DNA from: Deltaproteobacteria bacterium
GTDB lineage: Bacteria; Myxococcota; Kuafuiibacteriia; Kuafuiibacteriales; Kuafuiibacteriaceae
Reading direction: 5' to 3'
Assembly: GCA_020632995.1 (NCBI GenBank)
Contig: JACKEN010000022.1
Coordinates: 1 to 64,000 of the forward strand
Length of the DNA: 64,000 nucleotides
A program made the translations under genes and the position numbers. Positions 35,031-46,811 of the stretch are shown in pieces; within the stretch, counting starts at the first letter, position 1; each line of letters begins with the position of its first letter. The notes beneath the pieces were generated by a model. The model ran no database searches. It worked only from the letters and a program-made list of their open reading frames with translations, and was not told the DNA's origin.

Positions 35031-36867
35031 TCTGTTGGCGTCGCGCTGGACGGTGGCGCTCGCGGAGGCGCTGGTGGCCTTGCTCGGCCAGGGTTTGCTC
35101 GTCGTGGTGCTCCATGAGGTCGCGCGGGTCGTCGTCGGACCGGGGCGGCCGCGTGCGCGATACGCGCTGGCGTCGGTGGCGCTCTTCGCGCTGCCGACGT
35201 GCCTGGTCGCAACCTGGTGGTCGATCGTCTCGGCGCCCGCCCCGCAGGGTGTTGGCACGCCAGCATCTGTTGGGTTCGCGTCGTGGGTCGTCCTCGCGTG
35301 GTGGTTGGGCGCCACTGCGACGCTGCTTCGGCTCGCCGGCGCCTGGCTGCGGCTGCGGCGCGTCGTGGCGCGCGCGAGCGACGCGGTGGATCGCGGTTGG
35401 CTCGAGGCGCGCGACCGCCTCGCCCCGCTCGCGGGCGTCGCTGGGGGCGTCGCGATCAAGGCGTGGGCCGGCGCCGACGTCCCGATGGTGGTCGGGGTGC
35501 TCCGCCCGGTGGTGCTCCTGCCGCTCGCGCTCGCCACCGGCGCTTCCCCCGGCTGCGTCGACGCGGTGCTCGCGCACGAGCTGATGCACCTGCGACGCCA
35601 CGACTACCTCGTGAACCTGCTCCAGTCGGTGGTGGAGGCGCTCCTGTTCTATCACCCCGCGGTCTGGTGGCTCTCCCACCGGATGCGCGTGGAACGCGAA
35701 TACTGCTGCGACGACGGCGCCGCGCTCCTCCTCGACGATCGGCTCGGGTACGCCCGAGCGCTGGTCGAGCTGGAGCGGCTCCGCGGCGCACCCCCCGCGC
35801 TCGCCCTGGGCGCATCCGGAGGTCCCTTGAAGAAGCGAGTGATGCGAATGATCGATCGGCGCGGGTCGACCCCGCGCCCGGGGTTCGCCGCGGTGGGCGC
35901 CCTGGCGGTGCTGGTCGTGGTCGCCGCCGGTCTGGCGACGGGCGCGGCGGCGCAGGCGGCGGAGGCGGCGCTCTCGGCGCGCTGGATGCCGCCCAGCGTG
36001 GCCCGGCACGCCGATGCGATCGTCCGGGCGTCGGAGCGGAACGGCGTCGACGCGGACCTGTTGGCTGCGATGCTGCTGATCGAGTCGGGCGGCGACGAGG
36101 CGGCGAGGAGCCCGTCCGGCGCGGCCGGGCTGATGCAGCTCATGCCCGAGACCGCGCGCCGCATCGCGAAGGCCCGCGGGCTCGAGGCGCCCACCGACGC
36201 GGCGCTCCTCGACCCGGAGCTCAACGTCGACTTCGGAGCCTGGTACCTGGCGCGCCAGCTCGAGCGCTTCGAGGATCCGCGGCTCGCGGTGGCGGCCTAC
36301 AACGCAGGCCCTGCGCGGGTGGTGGCCCACGTCGAGCGCGGCCAGCGCCTCCCGGACGAGAGCCGCCGCTACGCCGACCAGGTGATCGCACTGTGGTCCG
36401 AGCGGTCCGAAGCTACGTCACCCACGCTGACCGGACTCTTCGAGCGAACACGCGCGCAGCTCCGGGGTCGGATGAAGGCCCCGGTGGACCTCTCGGCCGT
36501 GCGCCTCGGCTTCGGCGAGAACGCCCACCCGATCCGCAAGGTGCCCTTCGAGCACCAGGGCATCGACGTCCCGCAGGCAGAGGGCACCTCGGTGCAAGCA
36601 GCGTTGCGGGGTGTGGTCCGCAGCGTCGACGCCAAGGGCACCGCGGACGCTCGCGGCCGCTACATCGTGCTCCAGCACGGGCGGCTCGAGACGCGCTACT
36701 ACCACCTGGCCGCGGTGCGGGTGGCGGTGGGGCAACAGGTCGAGGCGGGTGAGGTGATCGGCGAGGTCGGCAACAGCGGTGTGAGCACCGGCCCCCACCT
36801 CCACTTCGAGGTGCGGGAGATGGGGACGCCGGTGGATCCGGGGCTCTACTACGACCTCGGGCGCTGA
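35023..36867 (+). CDS. M56 (BlaR1-like) peptidase fused to lytic transglycosylase and M23 peptidase
   Basis: 614 residues in three parts. Residues 1-310: a BlaR1/MecR1-type membrane metalloprotease with several helices, HELMH zinc motif at 185-189 and REYCCDD downstream, ending in a membrane segment (GALAVLVVVAAGLATGA). Residues about 325-465: a lytic transglycosylase domain (LLAAMLLIESGGDE with Glu 354; GLMQLMPETARRIA; VAAYNAGPARV). Residues about 490-614: an M23/LytM domain with HQGID (His 511) and HLHFE (592-596), plus YYHL. A BlaR1 normally carries a penicillin-binding sensor domain instead. Here the extracellular part is two peptidoglycan hydrolases, so the protein may sense or process cell-wall structure and cleave BlaI inside. 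Confidence 0.93.
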   Translation: MTDLLASRWTVALAEALVALLGQGLLVVVLHEVARVVVGPGRPRARYALASVALFALPTCLVATWWSIVSAPAPQGVGTPASVGFASWVVLAWWLGATATLLRLAGAWLRLRRVVARASDAVDRGWLEARDRLAPLAGVAGGVAIKAWAGADVPMVVGVLRPVVLLPLALATGASPGCVDAVLAHELMHLRRHDYLVNLLQSVVEALLFYHPAVWWLSHRMRVEREYCCDDGAALLLDDRLGYARALVELERLRGAPPALALGASGGPLKKRVMRMIDRRGSTPRPGFAAVGALAVLVVVAAGLATGAAAQAAEAALSARWMPPSVARHADAIVRASERNGVDADLLAAMLLIESGGDEAARSPSGAAGLMQLMPETARRIAKARGLEAPTDAALLDPELNVDFGAWYLARQLERFEDPRLAVAAYNAGPARVVAHVERGQRLPDESRRYADQVIALWSERSEATSPTLTGLFERTRAQLRGRMKAPVDLSAVRLGFGENAHPIRKVPFEHQGIDVPQAEGTSVQAALRGVVRSVDAKGTADARGRYIVLQHGRLETRYYHLAAVRVAVGQQVEAGEVIGEVGNSGVSTGPHLHFEVREMGTPVDPGLYYDLGR

Positions 36868-36877
36868 TCGGGCGTCA

Positions 36878-38650
36878 TCAGGGGTTCGGCACGGAGAGCG
36901 TCAGCAGGAAGTCGATCAGCGCCGCCTTGTCGGTGGCGGAGAGCGCCTGGAAGTTGTTGATCACGGCGACCGCCTCGCCGTCGTTCGCGTTCCCATCCGC
37001 GCCATCGTGCATGATGATGGCCTCCTCGAGGGTGCGCGCGCGCCCGTCGTGCAGCCACGGCCCGTTGTCGGCGACGCCCCACAGCTTGGTGGTGAGCCAC
37101 TCGTCGTTCGGGATGATGTTGCCGCCGTCGTCCACCTGGTTCGGGGACTGCTGTGCCAGGTACGCACCCAGGTCGTGCCGCTTGAGGTCGCTGTAGAGCG
37201 GCACCGTGACGGTCAGATCGGCGTTGGCAGGCAGCCGGTGGCCGAACTCGGGGGGCAGGGTGCCCGGGTTGGTGAGGTCGATGCAGTAGAACCCGGTCGG
37301 GCAGGTCGAGATGGCCGGGAGCGTGCTCGCCTTTCCGACCTGCGTCGACCTGAGCGCATCCTGCGTCGCCTGAGCGCTGATGGTCTCGAGGACTGAGTGG
37401 CGGGTGGCCTCGACCTCCGAGAAGCTGCCCAGGTTGGCGCTGCCGTAGATCGCCGTGTTCGGGCAGGCCCTCGCGGGGCTCGCGAGCTGGATGCGGAACA
37501 GCGGGCCGCGGCGCGTGGTGAGGCTCTGCACGTGGCAGCTCGTGCAGCCGATCCGATCGAAGATCACCTCACCCCTGGTCCCAGGCACGAAGCTCGGGGA
37601 CACCGGAGGCCGGAGCATGCCGGTGAACGCGGCGAGGGCCGCCACGTTGCCCAGCGACTGCTGCACCTGGAGGCTCTGCGCGTTGGGCACGATGGAGACG
37701 TTGTCCACCGCCATCTCGTTCCTCAGGCCGTCGGCGTCGCAGTCCGTGTTGACGCCGACGACCTCCACCGGCTGGATGCTGAAGTGGAAGTCGAGGGCGC
37801 TCTTGCAGAAGCTGCGGAGCGTCGCGGTGATGCCCTTGTGCTGCAGGGGGCGGACGATCAGGTCAGCCGAGACGCCGCTGATCTGCGAGACGTCCCGGAC
37901 GGGGCTGGCGCAGGTGGCGTTCGGGCAGGTGATGGTGATGTCACCGAAGTCGACGCCCTTGGCGATGAGGTGCCGGGTGACTTGCACGCCCGGAAAGGCG
38001 GCGGCGGCGGCGGTCGCGCCGGCCTCGATGGCCAGCAGCGTCTCGCTCATCTCGATGGCGAGCTCTTGAGCATAGCCCGTCCCGTAGGTCTTCGGCGGCG
38101 CGCGCACCACGTGGGTGAGGCGGGGCTGGGTGTCGGCGGCGCCGCCGACGCTCGGGAAGGCGCTGTTGGCGAGGAGCACGGACGCGAAGTCCGCGGCGCC
38201 GCCGAGGCCACCCGGCTTCTGGGTGCGGTGGAGCTCGCCGGGGGGCACGTAGGTCCCGGCCGAGTTGTGGCAGCCGAAGCAGGCCTGGGCGTCGAGCCCG
38301 TTGACGCGCACGAACGGGATCTCGAGCCCCGACCCTGCCACCGCGGTGCCCCAGAACGCCTGGCGAATGCCCGATCGCGGCCCGGTGGGGCCCTCGCCGT
38401 GGCCATCGCTCGGGAGGTAGGCGGCGCCGAAGAACTGGCGACCCGACTGCACCACCTGGCTCGGCGTGTACGCGCCGGCAGCGAGCTGGTCCTGGGCGAT
38501 GGAGACGGGCGTGGTGATGACGCGATCCTGGGCGAGCGCATGGGTGGGGGCCCCGGCGCCCACGAAGAGGGCGAGCGCGCCGAGGCGGACGAGGTGGTTC
38601 GGAGCAGTCGTCTCCGTGTTGGCGGTCGATTGTCTCAAGCTCTTCTCCAT
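36878..38650 (-). CDS. Di-haem oxidoreductase family protein (DHOR/DUF1111-like)
   Basis: About 590 residues from ATG 38650 (an upstream TTG is possible). A signal peptide ends near LAQ (residue 40). Two c-type haem sites are visible, CFGCH and CTSCH. Family landmarks include a FTGMLRPP region and a C-terminal LWGVADNGPWLHDGRARTLEEAI, ending NFQALSATDKAALIDFLLTL. Members are periplasmic di-haem proteins related to cytochrome c peroxidases. It converges on the M56 fusion gene with ten bases between stops. Its upstream region (38651-39053) holds two hairpins and a 14-base palindrome. Confidence 0.88.
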   Translation of the reverse strand: MEKSLRQSTANTETTAPNHLVRLGALALFVGAGAPTHALAQDRVITTPVSIAQDQLAAGAYTPSQVVQSGRQFFGAAYLPSDGHGEGPTGPRSGIRQAFWGTAVAGSGLEIPFVRVNGLDAQACFGCHNSAGTYVPPGELHRTQKPGGLGGAADFASVLLANSAFPSVGGAADTQPRLTHVVRAPPKTYGTGYAQELAIEMSETLLAIEAGATAAAAAFPGVQVTRHLIAKGVDFGDITITCPNATCASPVRDVSQISGVSADLIVRPLQHKGITATLRSFCKSALDFHFSIQPVEVVGVNTDCDADGLRNEMAVDNVSIVPNAQSLQVQQSLGNVAALAAFTGMLRPPVSPSFVPGTRGEVIFDRIGCTSCHVQSLTTRRGPLFRIQLASPARACPNTAIYGSANLGSFSEVEATRHSVLETISAQATQDALRSTQVGKASTLPAISTCPTGFYCIDLTNPGTLPPEFGHRLPANADLTVTVPLYSDLKRHDLGAYLAQQSPNQVDDGGNIIPNDEWLTTKLWGVADNGPWLHDGRARTLEEAIIMHDGADGNANDGEAVAVINNFQALSATDKAALIDFLLTLSVPNP

Positions 38651-39053
38651 GTGCAACCGGGGTTGCAGTGAGCGCGCCTCCGAGCGTCGGAGGTGCGCGC
38701 GCCGGTCGGCGCGAAGTCTCTGTAAGTGATCTTTGCCGCGACAGGAAGGTGTTCGAATGTCGGCTGAATTCTCGATTCGACCAACTCATCTGAACCGCTC
38801 GAAGAGGCTGACATTTCGGCGAGATATCTCGCGATCGTGGGGGTGATGATCTCGCGGTTCGTATGCTGTTGGATTCACTCAGTGGTCGAGGCATCGATGA
38901 AGTGCGTCGAATGAATGCAGGACTACTTGCATATAGAGGCGGGCGGCTTCGACGCGCCGAGGGGGATCCGTCGACGCGACGGCGGGCGCACGCCGCGGCT
39001 CGGGCGCCGGAAGGCGGAGCCCCAAGACAGGCCCGCGGTGGTATGGCAGGCGG
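38651..39053. promoter_or_regulatory. Intergenic region with hairpins and a palindrome
   Basis: A 403-base gene-free region between the di-haem gene (minus) and the 5'-nucleotidase gene (plus), more AT-rich than its neighbours at about 38710-38940. It contains GCAACC-GG-GGTTGC at 38653-38666 next to the di-haem gene start, a longer GC-rich hairpin at 38672-38700 (arms around CTCCGA/TCGGAG), and a perfect 14-base palindrome GCGAGATATCTCGC at 38819-38832. Two divergent promoters are expected. No RNA gene was seen. Confidence 0.5.
38819..38832. promoter_or_regulatory. 14-base perfect palindrome
   Basis: GCGAGATATCTCGC reads the same on both strands. It sits in the AT-rich middle of a divergent intergenic region, a plausible dimeric-repressor operator for either flanking gene. 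No binding protein can be named. Confidence 0.35.
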
Positions 39054-41068
39054 ATGGGTCCGTCTCGCGTTGGCCGCCTCGTCGCCCTCGGGGTCTGCCT
39101 GGCCGCCGCGGCGTGTGGTGAGGCCGGCCCCGCGGTGGACGGGGGCCTCCAGCCAGACGGGGGAACCCCGCCTGACGCGGGCGCTGACCTGGACTCCGGC
39201 GCCGAGCCGGACGCCTCCGCCCCCATCGCCGACCTCCTGCTCGGCCAGTTCGCCACCGCGGCGGCGCCCGCGACCTACCACCTCATGCTCGAGCCCGGCG
39301 ACGCGGTCCGCCTCAGCGTGTTCACGCTCCGCGGTGACCTGCGGCCGGCCGCGTATCTGTCGCGGGCCGGCACCGCCATCGAGCCCGATACCTACGAGGT
39401 CGACGATCGGCGGGTGGTGCTCGACTACGTCGTCGCCGACGGCGGGGACTACGAAGTCGAGTGCGGCCGCACCAGGGTGTGGGCGCGGGGACCTTCCTCC
39501 TCCGCACCGAGTGCACCGGCGGGTCATGCGTCGCGAGGGGCGCCCCGCCGGACGTCGCGCTGCGCCTGCTGGCGATCAACGACCTGCATGGGTACCTGGA
39601 GCCGCCCAGCGCCTCTACCGGCGGTGCAGCCTGGCTTGCCGCGCACGTGCGGGCGCTCGAGGCCGAGGCCGAGCACCACCTCTTCGTGAGCGCGGGCGAT
39701 CTGGTGGGCGGGAGCCCGTTCCTGTCAGCGCGCTTTCACGATGAGCCCACCATCGAGGCCGCGAACCTGATGGGCCTCGACGTCGCGGCGGTGGGCAACC
39801 ACGAGTTCGACGAGGGTCCGGAGGAGCTCCTGCGGCTGGTGGAGGGCGGCTGTCACCCGGTGGACGGCTGTCAGGACGGGACGCCGTTCGAGGGCGCCGA
39901 GTTCGAGGTGTTGGCCGCCAACGTACAGACCACCGCGGGGATGGCGCTCCTGCCGAGCGTCGCGGTTCGGGTGTTCGGCGGGCTGCCGGTGGGCGTCATC
40001 GGCATGACGTTGGAGGGCACCCCGTGGACCACGGTGGCGTCGCAGGTCGAGGACCTGGTGTTCGAGGACGAGGTGGCCACGGTGAACGCGCTGGTGCCTG
40101 GCCTTCAGGCGATGGGGGTCGAGACCATCGTGGTGGTCGTGCACCAAGGTGGGGTTCAGGGCGGCGGGGCGAACGAGTGCTCGAACTTCAGCGGGGCCAT
40201 CCGAGGCATCGCCAGCATGGTGGACGACGGGGTGGACGCGGTGATCTCCGGCCACACCCACGCCACCTACAACTGCGTCATCTCGGGCAAGGCGGTGACG
40301 AGCGCGGGGAGCGCGGGGCGCTGGCTCTCGACCCTCGACTTCACTCTCGGCGGCGCGAGCCGGGACGCGACCCTGCTCGAGGCGCGGAACCGCGCGGTCG
40401 ATCACGGCCTCGACCCCGACCCCGCGGTGGCGGCCCTCGTCGCGCGCTACCGCGCGCTGGTGGACGACGAGCAGGACCTCGTGGTGGGGACCCTGGCCGA
40501 GGCGCTCACCCGGCGGACGGACGACGCAGATCAGTCCACGCTGGGTCTCGCGATCGCTGACTCCCAGCTCTACGCCACCCAGGCCTCCTCCGGGGCGCAG
40601 ATCGCGTTCATGAACCGCGCCGGCATGCGAGCGGACCTGCCCGCCGGACCCATCACCTATGGTCAGGCCTTCGAGGCGCAGCCGTTCGGGAACGCGCTCA
40701 TCACCCTGACGCTCACCGGCCAGCAGCTGCAGGACCTGCTCGACGACCAGTTCGCGTTCGGCAACTTCACCGTCCTGCAGCCCTCCGCGTCGCTGCGGTA
40801 TCGCATCCAGCCGGTGGCGCCCGGCAGCAGCTTCGTGCGCGTGGTCCCGGGCTCGGTCACCGTGCTCGGGCTGCCCCTCGATCTCGCGGCCGAGTACCGG
40901 GTCACCGCCAACCGCTACATCGCCGACGGCGGGGACGGGCACTCCACGTTCACCCTCGGCACCGAGCGTGTGGAGGGCGGCAACGACGTCGACGCCTTCG
41001 TCGACTACCTCTCGGCCTCCGAGTCGCCCTTCCCCGCGCCGGCGCTGGACCGCATCACGTTCCAGTAG
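39054..41068 (+). pseudogene. 5'-nucleotidase / metallophosphatase lipoprotein, frameshifted
   Basis: Starts ATG 39054 with a lipobox (VCLAAAACG) and an Asp/Gly/Pro-rich linker. Near 39478 the frame shifts: the first frame reads GRTRVWARG, and the second continues GAGTFLLRTEC to stop 41066-41068. An extra TG in GGTGTGGG would explain it; GTG 39461 opens the second frame. The enzyme part carries the calcineurin-like motifs NDLHG, GDLVGG, GNHEFDEG, and GHTH, then the 5'-nucleotidase C-terminal domain (LGLAIADS, NRAGMRADL). All metal-binding motifs are intact, so this may be a sequence error rather than decay. It hydrolyses 5'-nucleotides or UDP-sugars outside the cell. Confidence 0.82.
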
Positions 41069-41069
41069 G

Positions 41070-42851
<1,782 letters not shown>

Positions 42852-42904
42852 CGGGCCGGAGGTTGGGACGGGCCGGGAGTGAGGTCAACTCCCCGGTGCG
42901 TGAC

Positions 42905-44494
42905 CTACCAGGTGTCGAAGCGTCTGGCGCCATCCTCGTCCGCCTTGGGGGCGTCGGGCGTCGGCACCGCCGGTCGAGGCTCGGGCTTCGGACTCGCGAC
43001 GCGTGGCAGGAGTACCTGCACCTGTCCGGCTCGGAGGGCCACGTTCTGCTCCTGGTAGCCCTTCTTCCGCAGGACGGCGCGCGGCGCGCCGAGGCCCTCC
43101 AGCTCCAGGGTCATGGGGGTGCGGCCGCGGAGCTCTCCGAGCACGTAGACCTCGGCGTCGGGCGGGATCGACACGAGCTCCACCGCCTGTCGGGGCGTGG
43201 GGACAGGGAGTGCAAGCTGGGCTGCGACGGGCTCGGCGGGTGGCGGAACCGTCTCCACCGGCTGCTCGGGGGTGGCCAGGACGAGGGCGATGACGAGGCC
43301 GACCAGCAAGGCCAGGCCGACGCCCAGCGCGGCGTTGAAGCTCAGCCGCCGCCGAGGCGGCAGCGGCGGGGCGAGCCACGCCTCCGGCGCGCCGCCCGTG
43401 GTCTCCAGGGTCTGACCCATCAGCAGCTGCCGGCGCGCCGCGTCCAGGGGCACCGGCGTCGGTTCAGGTGCGGCCGGAGGCGGCGCGGCGGGCGTCGGCG
43501 CGCTCGCGGGCGCGCTCACCGCGGGCTGACCCAGGGGGTTGGTGGCGAGGCTCTGACCGGCCGGGAGCGAGGCCGCGAAGGCCTGGCGGCGCGCCTCGAG
43601 CAGGACCTCGGCCACGTCGGGCTGCTCGCCCCGGGCGAGGGCCTGGAACAGGCGCGCCGCCACGTCCGCCCGGATGGGGCGCGCCAGCGGGCCCTTGGCG
43701 AGGAGGGCGTCGAGCAGGGCTTGCAGGGCGGCGCTCGGCGGCTGGCCGTCCGTGAGGGCGGCGGGGAGGGGCGGTGGCGGTGCCGTCAAGTGCGCTTGCA
43801 GGAGCTCGCCCAGCGGTCGCCCCGCGAACGGGGGCTGCCCGCTGAGGGCGAAGTAGGCGGTGGCGCCCAGCGCGTAGAGATCGGACGCGGGTTGTGCAAC
43901 TCCTCCTGCCGCCTGCTCCGGGCTCATGAACTGGGGCGTGCCCAAGAGGCTCCCGAGCGCGGTGAGCGGGGCGGAGATGCCGTCGGCGCCCCGGGCGGCG
44001 CCGAAGTCGAGCAAGGTGACGTGCGGCTGGTGCTCGGGAGGCGAGACCATGATGTTCTCGGGCTTGACGTCGCGGTGCACGATGCCCAGCCGGTGGGCCT
44101 CGGCGAGGCCGGTGGCCACCTGGGCCAGCAGGGCCGCCGCGCGCCGCTCGGGGAGACCGCCGCTCCGGTTCACCAGCGCGCCGAGGGTCACCCCCGCGAC
44201 GAACTCGAACACCATGAAGGGGCACCCGAGGTCCGGGTCCTCGCCCACGTCGAGGGTGCGGACCAGGTTGGGGTGCCGGAGCTGACACGCCAGCCGCGCC
44301 TCCCGCGCGAAGCGCTGGCGGCGGTGCGCGTCCTCGGCCCGGGAGAGGACCTTGACCGCGACGATCCGCTCGTCGCCCACCGCCCGCGCGCGGTAGACGG
44401 CGCCGTAGCCTCCTCGTCCGATCGGCGCCTCGAGGCGGTAGGCGCCGCCCACCACCCTGCCGGGCAGGAGCCCGGGTGAGGTGTCGCCATCCAC
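42905..44494 (-). CDS. Ser/Thr protein kinase with C-terminal PEGA domain
   Basis: About 529 residues from GTG 44494. Hanks-type kinase motifs are complete: GRGGYGAVYRA (glycine loop), VAVKVL (Lys), HRDVKPEN (catalytic loop), DFG, and SPEQ (activation segment). A Pro/Ala-rich linker follows, then one membrane helix (AALGVGLALLVGLVIALVLA), and an extracytoplasmic PEGA domain (VELVSIPPDAEVYVLGELRG...). Receptor kinases of this layout are common in Myxococcota. It diverges from a TPR/PEGA gene 75 bases away, a frequent pair in this group. Confidence 0.93.
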   Translation of the reverse strand: MDGDTSPGLLPGRVVGGAYRLEAPIGRGGYGAVYRARAVGDERIVAVKVLSRAEDAHRRQRFAREARLACQLRHPNLVRTLDVGEDPDLGCPFMVFEFVAGVTLGALVNRSGGLPERRAAALLAQVATGLAEAHRLGIVHRDVKPENIMVSPPEHQPHVTLLDFGAARGADGISAPLTALGSLLGTPQFMSPEQAAGGVAQPASDLYALGATAYFALSGQPPFAGRPLGELLQAHLTAPPPPLPAALTDGQPPSAALQALLDALLAKGPLARPIRADVAARLFQALARGEQPDVAEVLLEARRQAFAASLPAGQSLATNPLGQPAVSAPASAPTPAAPPPAAPEPTPVPLDAARRQLLMGQTLETTGGAPEAWLAPPLPPRRRLSFNAALGVGLALLVGLVIALVLATPEQPVETVPPPAEPVAAQLALPVPTPRQAVELVSIPPDAEVYVLGELRGRTPMTLELEGLGAPRAVLRKKGYQEQNVALRAGQVQVLLPRVASPKPEPRPAVPTPDAPKADEDGARRFDTW

Positions 44495-44569
44495 CGTCGC
44501 AGCATACCAGGGTGCCCGCCGGGGCGCCCGCTGGATCCCCCGGCGCCTCGCCTGATAGCGTCCGCTCGG

Positions 44570-45617
44570 ATGGGCGCGACGGTGATGGGGCTGATCCTGG
44601 TGGTCGCCGCAGCGCAGGTGTCGGATCGTGACAGCGCGGACTTCGCGGAGGCCGCCGCGCTGAGGGAGGCCGGGCGCTACGCGCAGGCCCTCGAGGTGCT
44701 GGAGCGCCTGCACGCCCGCACCGGCGCGGTGGAGCTCCTCAACAACATCGGCTGGCTGCTGGAGCGGCTGGGACGCCTGCGCGAGGCGTCCGCCGCCTAC
44801 CGTCGGGTGGTCGAGGATCCGGCGGCGCCGCCCCAGCTGGTTCAGCAGGATCGAGAGCGCCTGGAGGTGCTGGCGCCGCGTCTGGATCGCGCGTGGCTGT
44901 CGCCGCCGCCGTCCACCGTGGGCTGCTGGGTGGATGGCCGACCATGGGCGGGGGGCGCGCCCCTTGGCCTGACGCCGGGCTCGCACGCGGTGGAGGTCCA
45001 TCGCCCAGACAGCGGCGAGGGCCTCGTGCGGTGGCTCGAGCTCGAGGCCGGGCGCGAGGCCTCGCTGGCCGAGGTGGTCCGGGTGCGGCCCGACCAGGAC
45101 GGCGTGCTCCGCCTGGACCCGGCTGGCGTTCTCGCAGCTCAGCTTGCAGGGCCTCGCGCTGAGCATGCCCACGTCGAGCCTCAGGCGCATCTGGCTGGCG
45201 CCGGGGCGCTACCAGGTCACCGGCGAGACGCTCGACGGTCACCGCTTCGCCGGCGAGGTGGCCATTCATGCAGGAGAACCTGCAGGGCTGCCGCCTCCGA
45301 CGGCGTCCCCCGACCTGGCGCTCGGCGCCACACCCGAGCCGCCGCCGTCGGAGCCCTCCCTGGCGCCCTGGTTCGTAGGGGCGGGGGCGGTGGCGTTGGC
45401 GGGCGCGGCGGTCGGCTTCCACGTGGCGGCGCGCGCGGATCAGCGCCGGGTCGACGACGCCGCGCTCGACGCCAATGGCGTGGTGGTGGGCATCACGATG
45501 GCGGAGGCCGAGGCGCTCACCGCGCGCGCCGACGACCGGGACACCCTCGCGCTGGGCCTCGCCGTCTCCGCCGGGGTGGCGGCGGTCGTCACCACCGTGT
45601 GGTTGCTGCTGCAGTAG
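44570..45617 (+). pseudogene. TPR / PEGA-like membrane protein, frameshifted
   Basis: From ATG 44570: a signal-like start, then TPR-like repeats (AAALREAGRYAQALEVLERLHARTG, NNIGWLLERLGRLREASAAYRRV) and a PEGA-like stretch (VGCWVDGRPWAGGAPLGL). Between about 45090 and 45140 the frame moves by one base: the second frame reads LSLQGLALSMPTSSLRRIWLAPGRYQV and ends at 45617 with two membrane helices (WFVGAGAVALAGAAVGFHVAA; LALGLAVSAGVAAVVTTVWLLL). Both halves are coherent as one protein. A TPR/PEGA protein next to a Ser/Thr kinase is typical of Myxococcota. One-base insertion by assembly error is possible. Confidence 0.7.
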
Positions 45618-45618
45618 C

Positions 45619-46765
45619 CTACGGCGTCTGCCCGAAGCACACGACGTCGCCCTCCACGCTGATCCCGCAGGCGCCCAGCAGCCCCGGGTGGAGGCTGGTG
45701 AAGCGGCGGTTCGGCGGTATGACGTCCGTGAGGCCGCTGTCCGCCGGGTTCTCACCCCAGCACCGGACGGCCCCGAGGGCGTCCCGCGCGCAGCTGTAGT
45801 ACTGGCCCGCGATGACCTCCGAGAAGCCTTCGTCCAAGGGGGCGACGGTCCGGCCAAGCTCCGGGAGGTCGCGGCCCCAGCACGTGGCTGCGCCCGCCTC
45901 GTTCAGCGCGCAGGCGTGGAAGCGCCCGACCCCGAGGGCGGTGTATCGCTCGAACCTCGGCGGGTCGGTCCTGCCGTCCGCGGGCCCGCCCCAGCACTGG
46001 ATGGCCCCCGCCTCGTCCAGCGCGCAGCCGTGGAAGGCACCCACGGACACCGTGACCGCGCGATCGGTGGGCGCCGGGTCGCGCCGGACGCTTCCCCAAC
46101 ACCAGACGCCGCCCTCATCGTCCACCGCGCAGGTGGAGTAGCCGTCCGCGGTGAGCGCCACCACCGGGCCGAGGCCCGCGGGGACCCTCGCCTGCCCCAC
46201 CTCGGCCGAGGTGACGACGCCGGCCTCGTCCACACTGAAGGACAGGTTGCTCCCGAAGCAGCGGACCTCGGCGTCCGCCGCCCGGACCACACAGGTGTGG
46301 TAGTCGCCGGCCACGACCTGGGTCACCGGGCCGACGTCCGGCGGAACCTCGGCCTGGCCGGTGTGGATCTCGGGGTCGAGGCCGACGTTCCCCCGACGCA
46401 GGCCAGGCTGCGGTCCGCTTCGATCCAGCAGCGGTGGTCGATGCCGGTGGCGACACCCAGCGGCGCCTGCGCCGTGCACACGCTGGTGCCGTCGACGACG
46501 GGCAGCCCCAGCCCGGCTGCGCGATGCAGGCCAGGCAGCCCGGCCCCTCCACCGGCCCCTCGTCGCAGTTCTCGCCCTCGTCCACCACGCCGTCGCCGCA
46601 GGCGGAGCCCAGCGTGCAGACCCGATCCCGGAGATCGCAGACGTAGCCGTCGGCGCAGTCCTCGACGGTGGCGCACGCGAAGGCGCGGAGTCCTTGCTGC
46701 TCGTCGGTCGCGCAGCCCGCCACCAGGACCCCGATGATCGAGAGCGTCCAGTACCCCCTCCACAT
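45619..46765 (-). pseudogene. RCC1-like repeat lipoprotein, double frameshift
   Basis: Starts ATG 46765 with a lipobox (IIGVLVAGCATD), then a Cys-rich DUF4215-like unit (CGDGVVDEGENC). The frame breaks twice: near 46500 and near 46390, where CCCCC is a slippage-prone run. The third frame carries four to five RCC1-like repeats (VVAGDYHTCVV...VRCFGS; VGAFHGCALDEAGAIQCWGG; VGRFHACALNEAGAATCWG; ending CISVEGDVVCFG). These proteins are secreted beta-propellers of unknown ligand. Frame breaks at homopolymers favour sequence error, but real decay is possible. Its start is 46 bases from the divergent sigma-54 activator. Confidence 0.75.
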
Positions 46766-46811
46766 GGGCCGGAGGTTAGCCGGAACCTCGGGCCTCGGGT
46801 AGACTCGCGGG

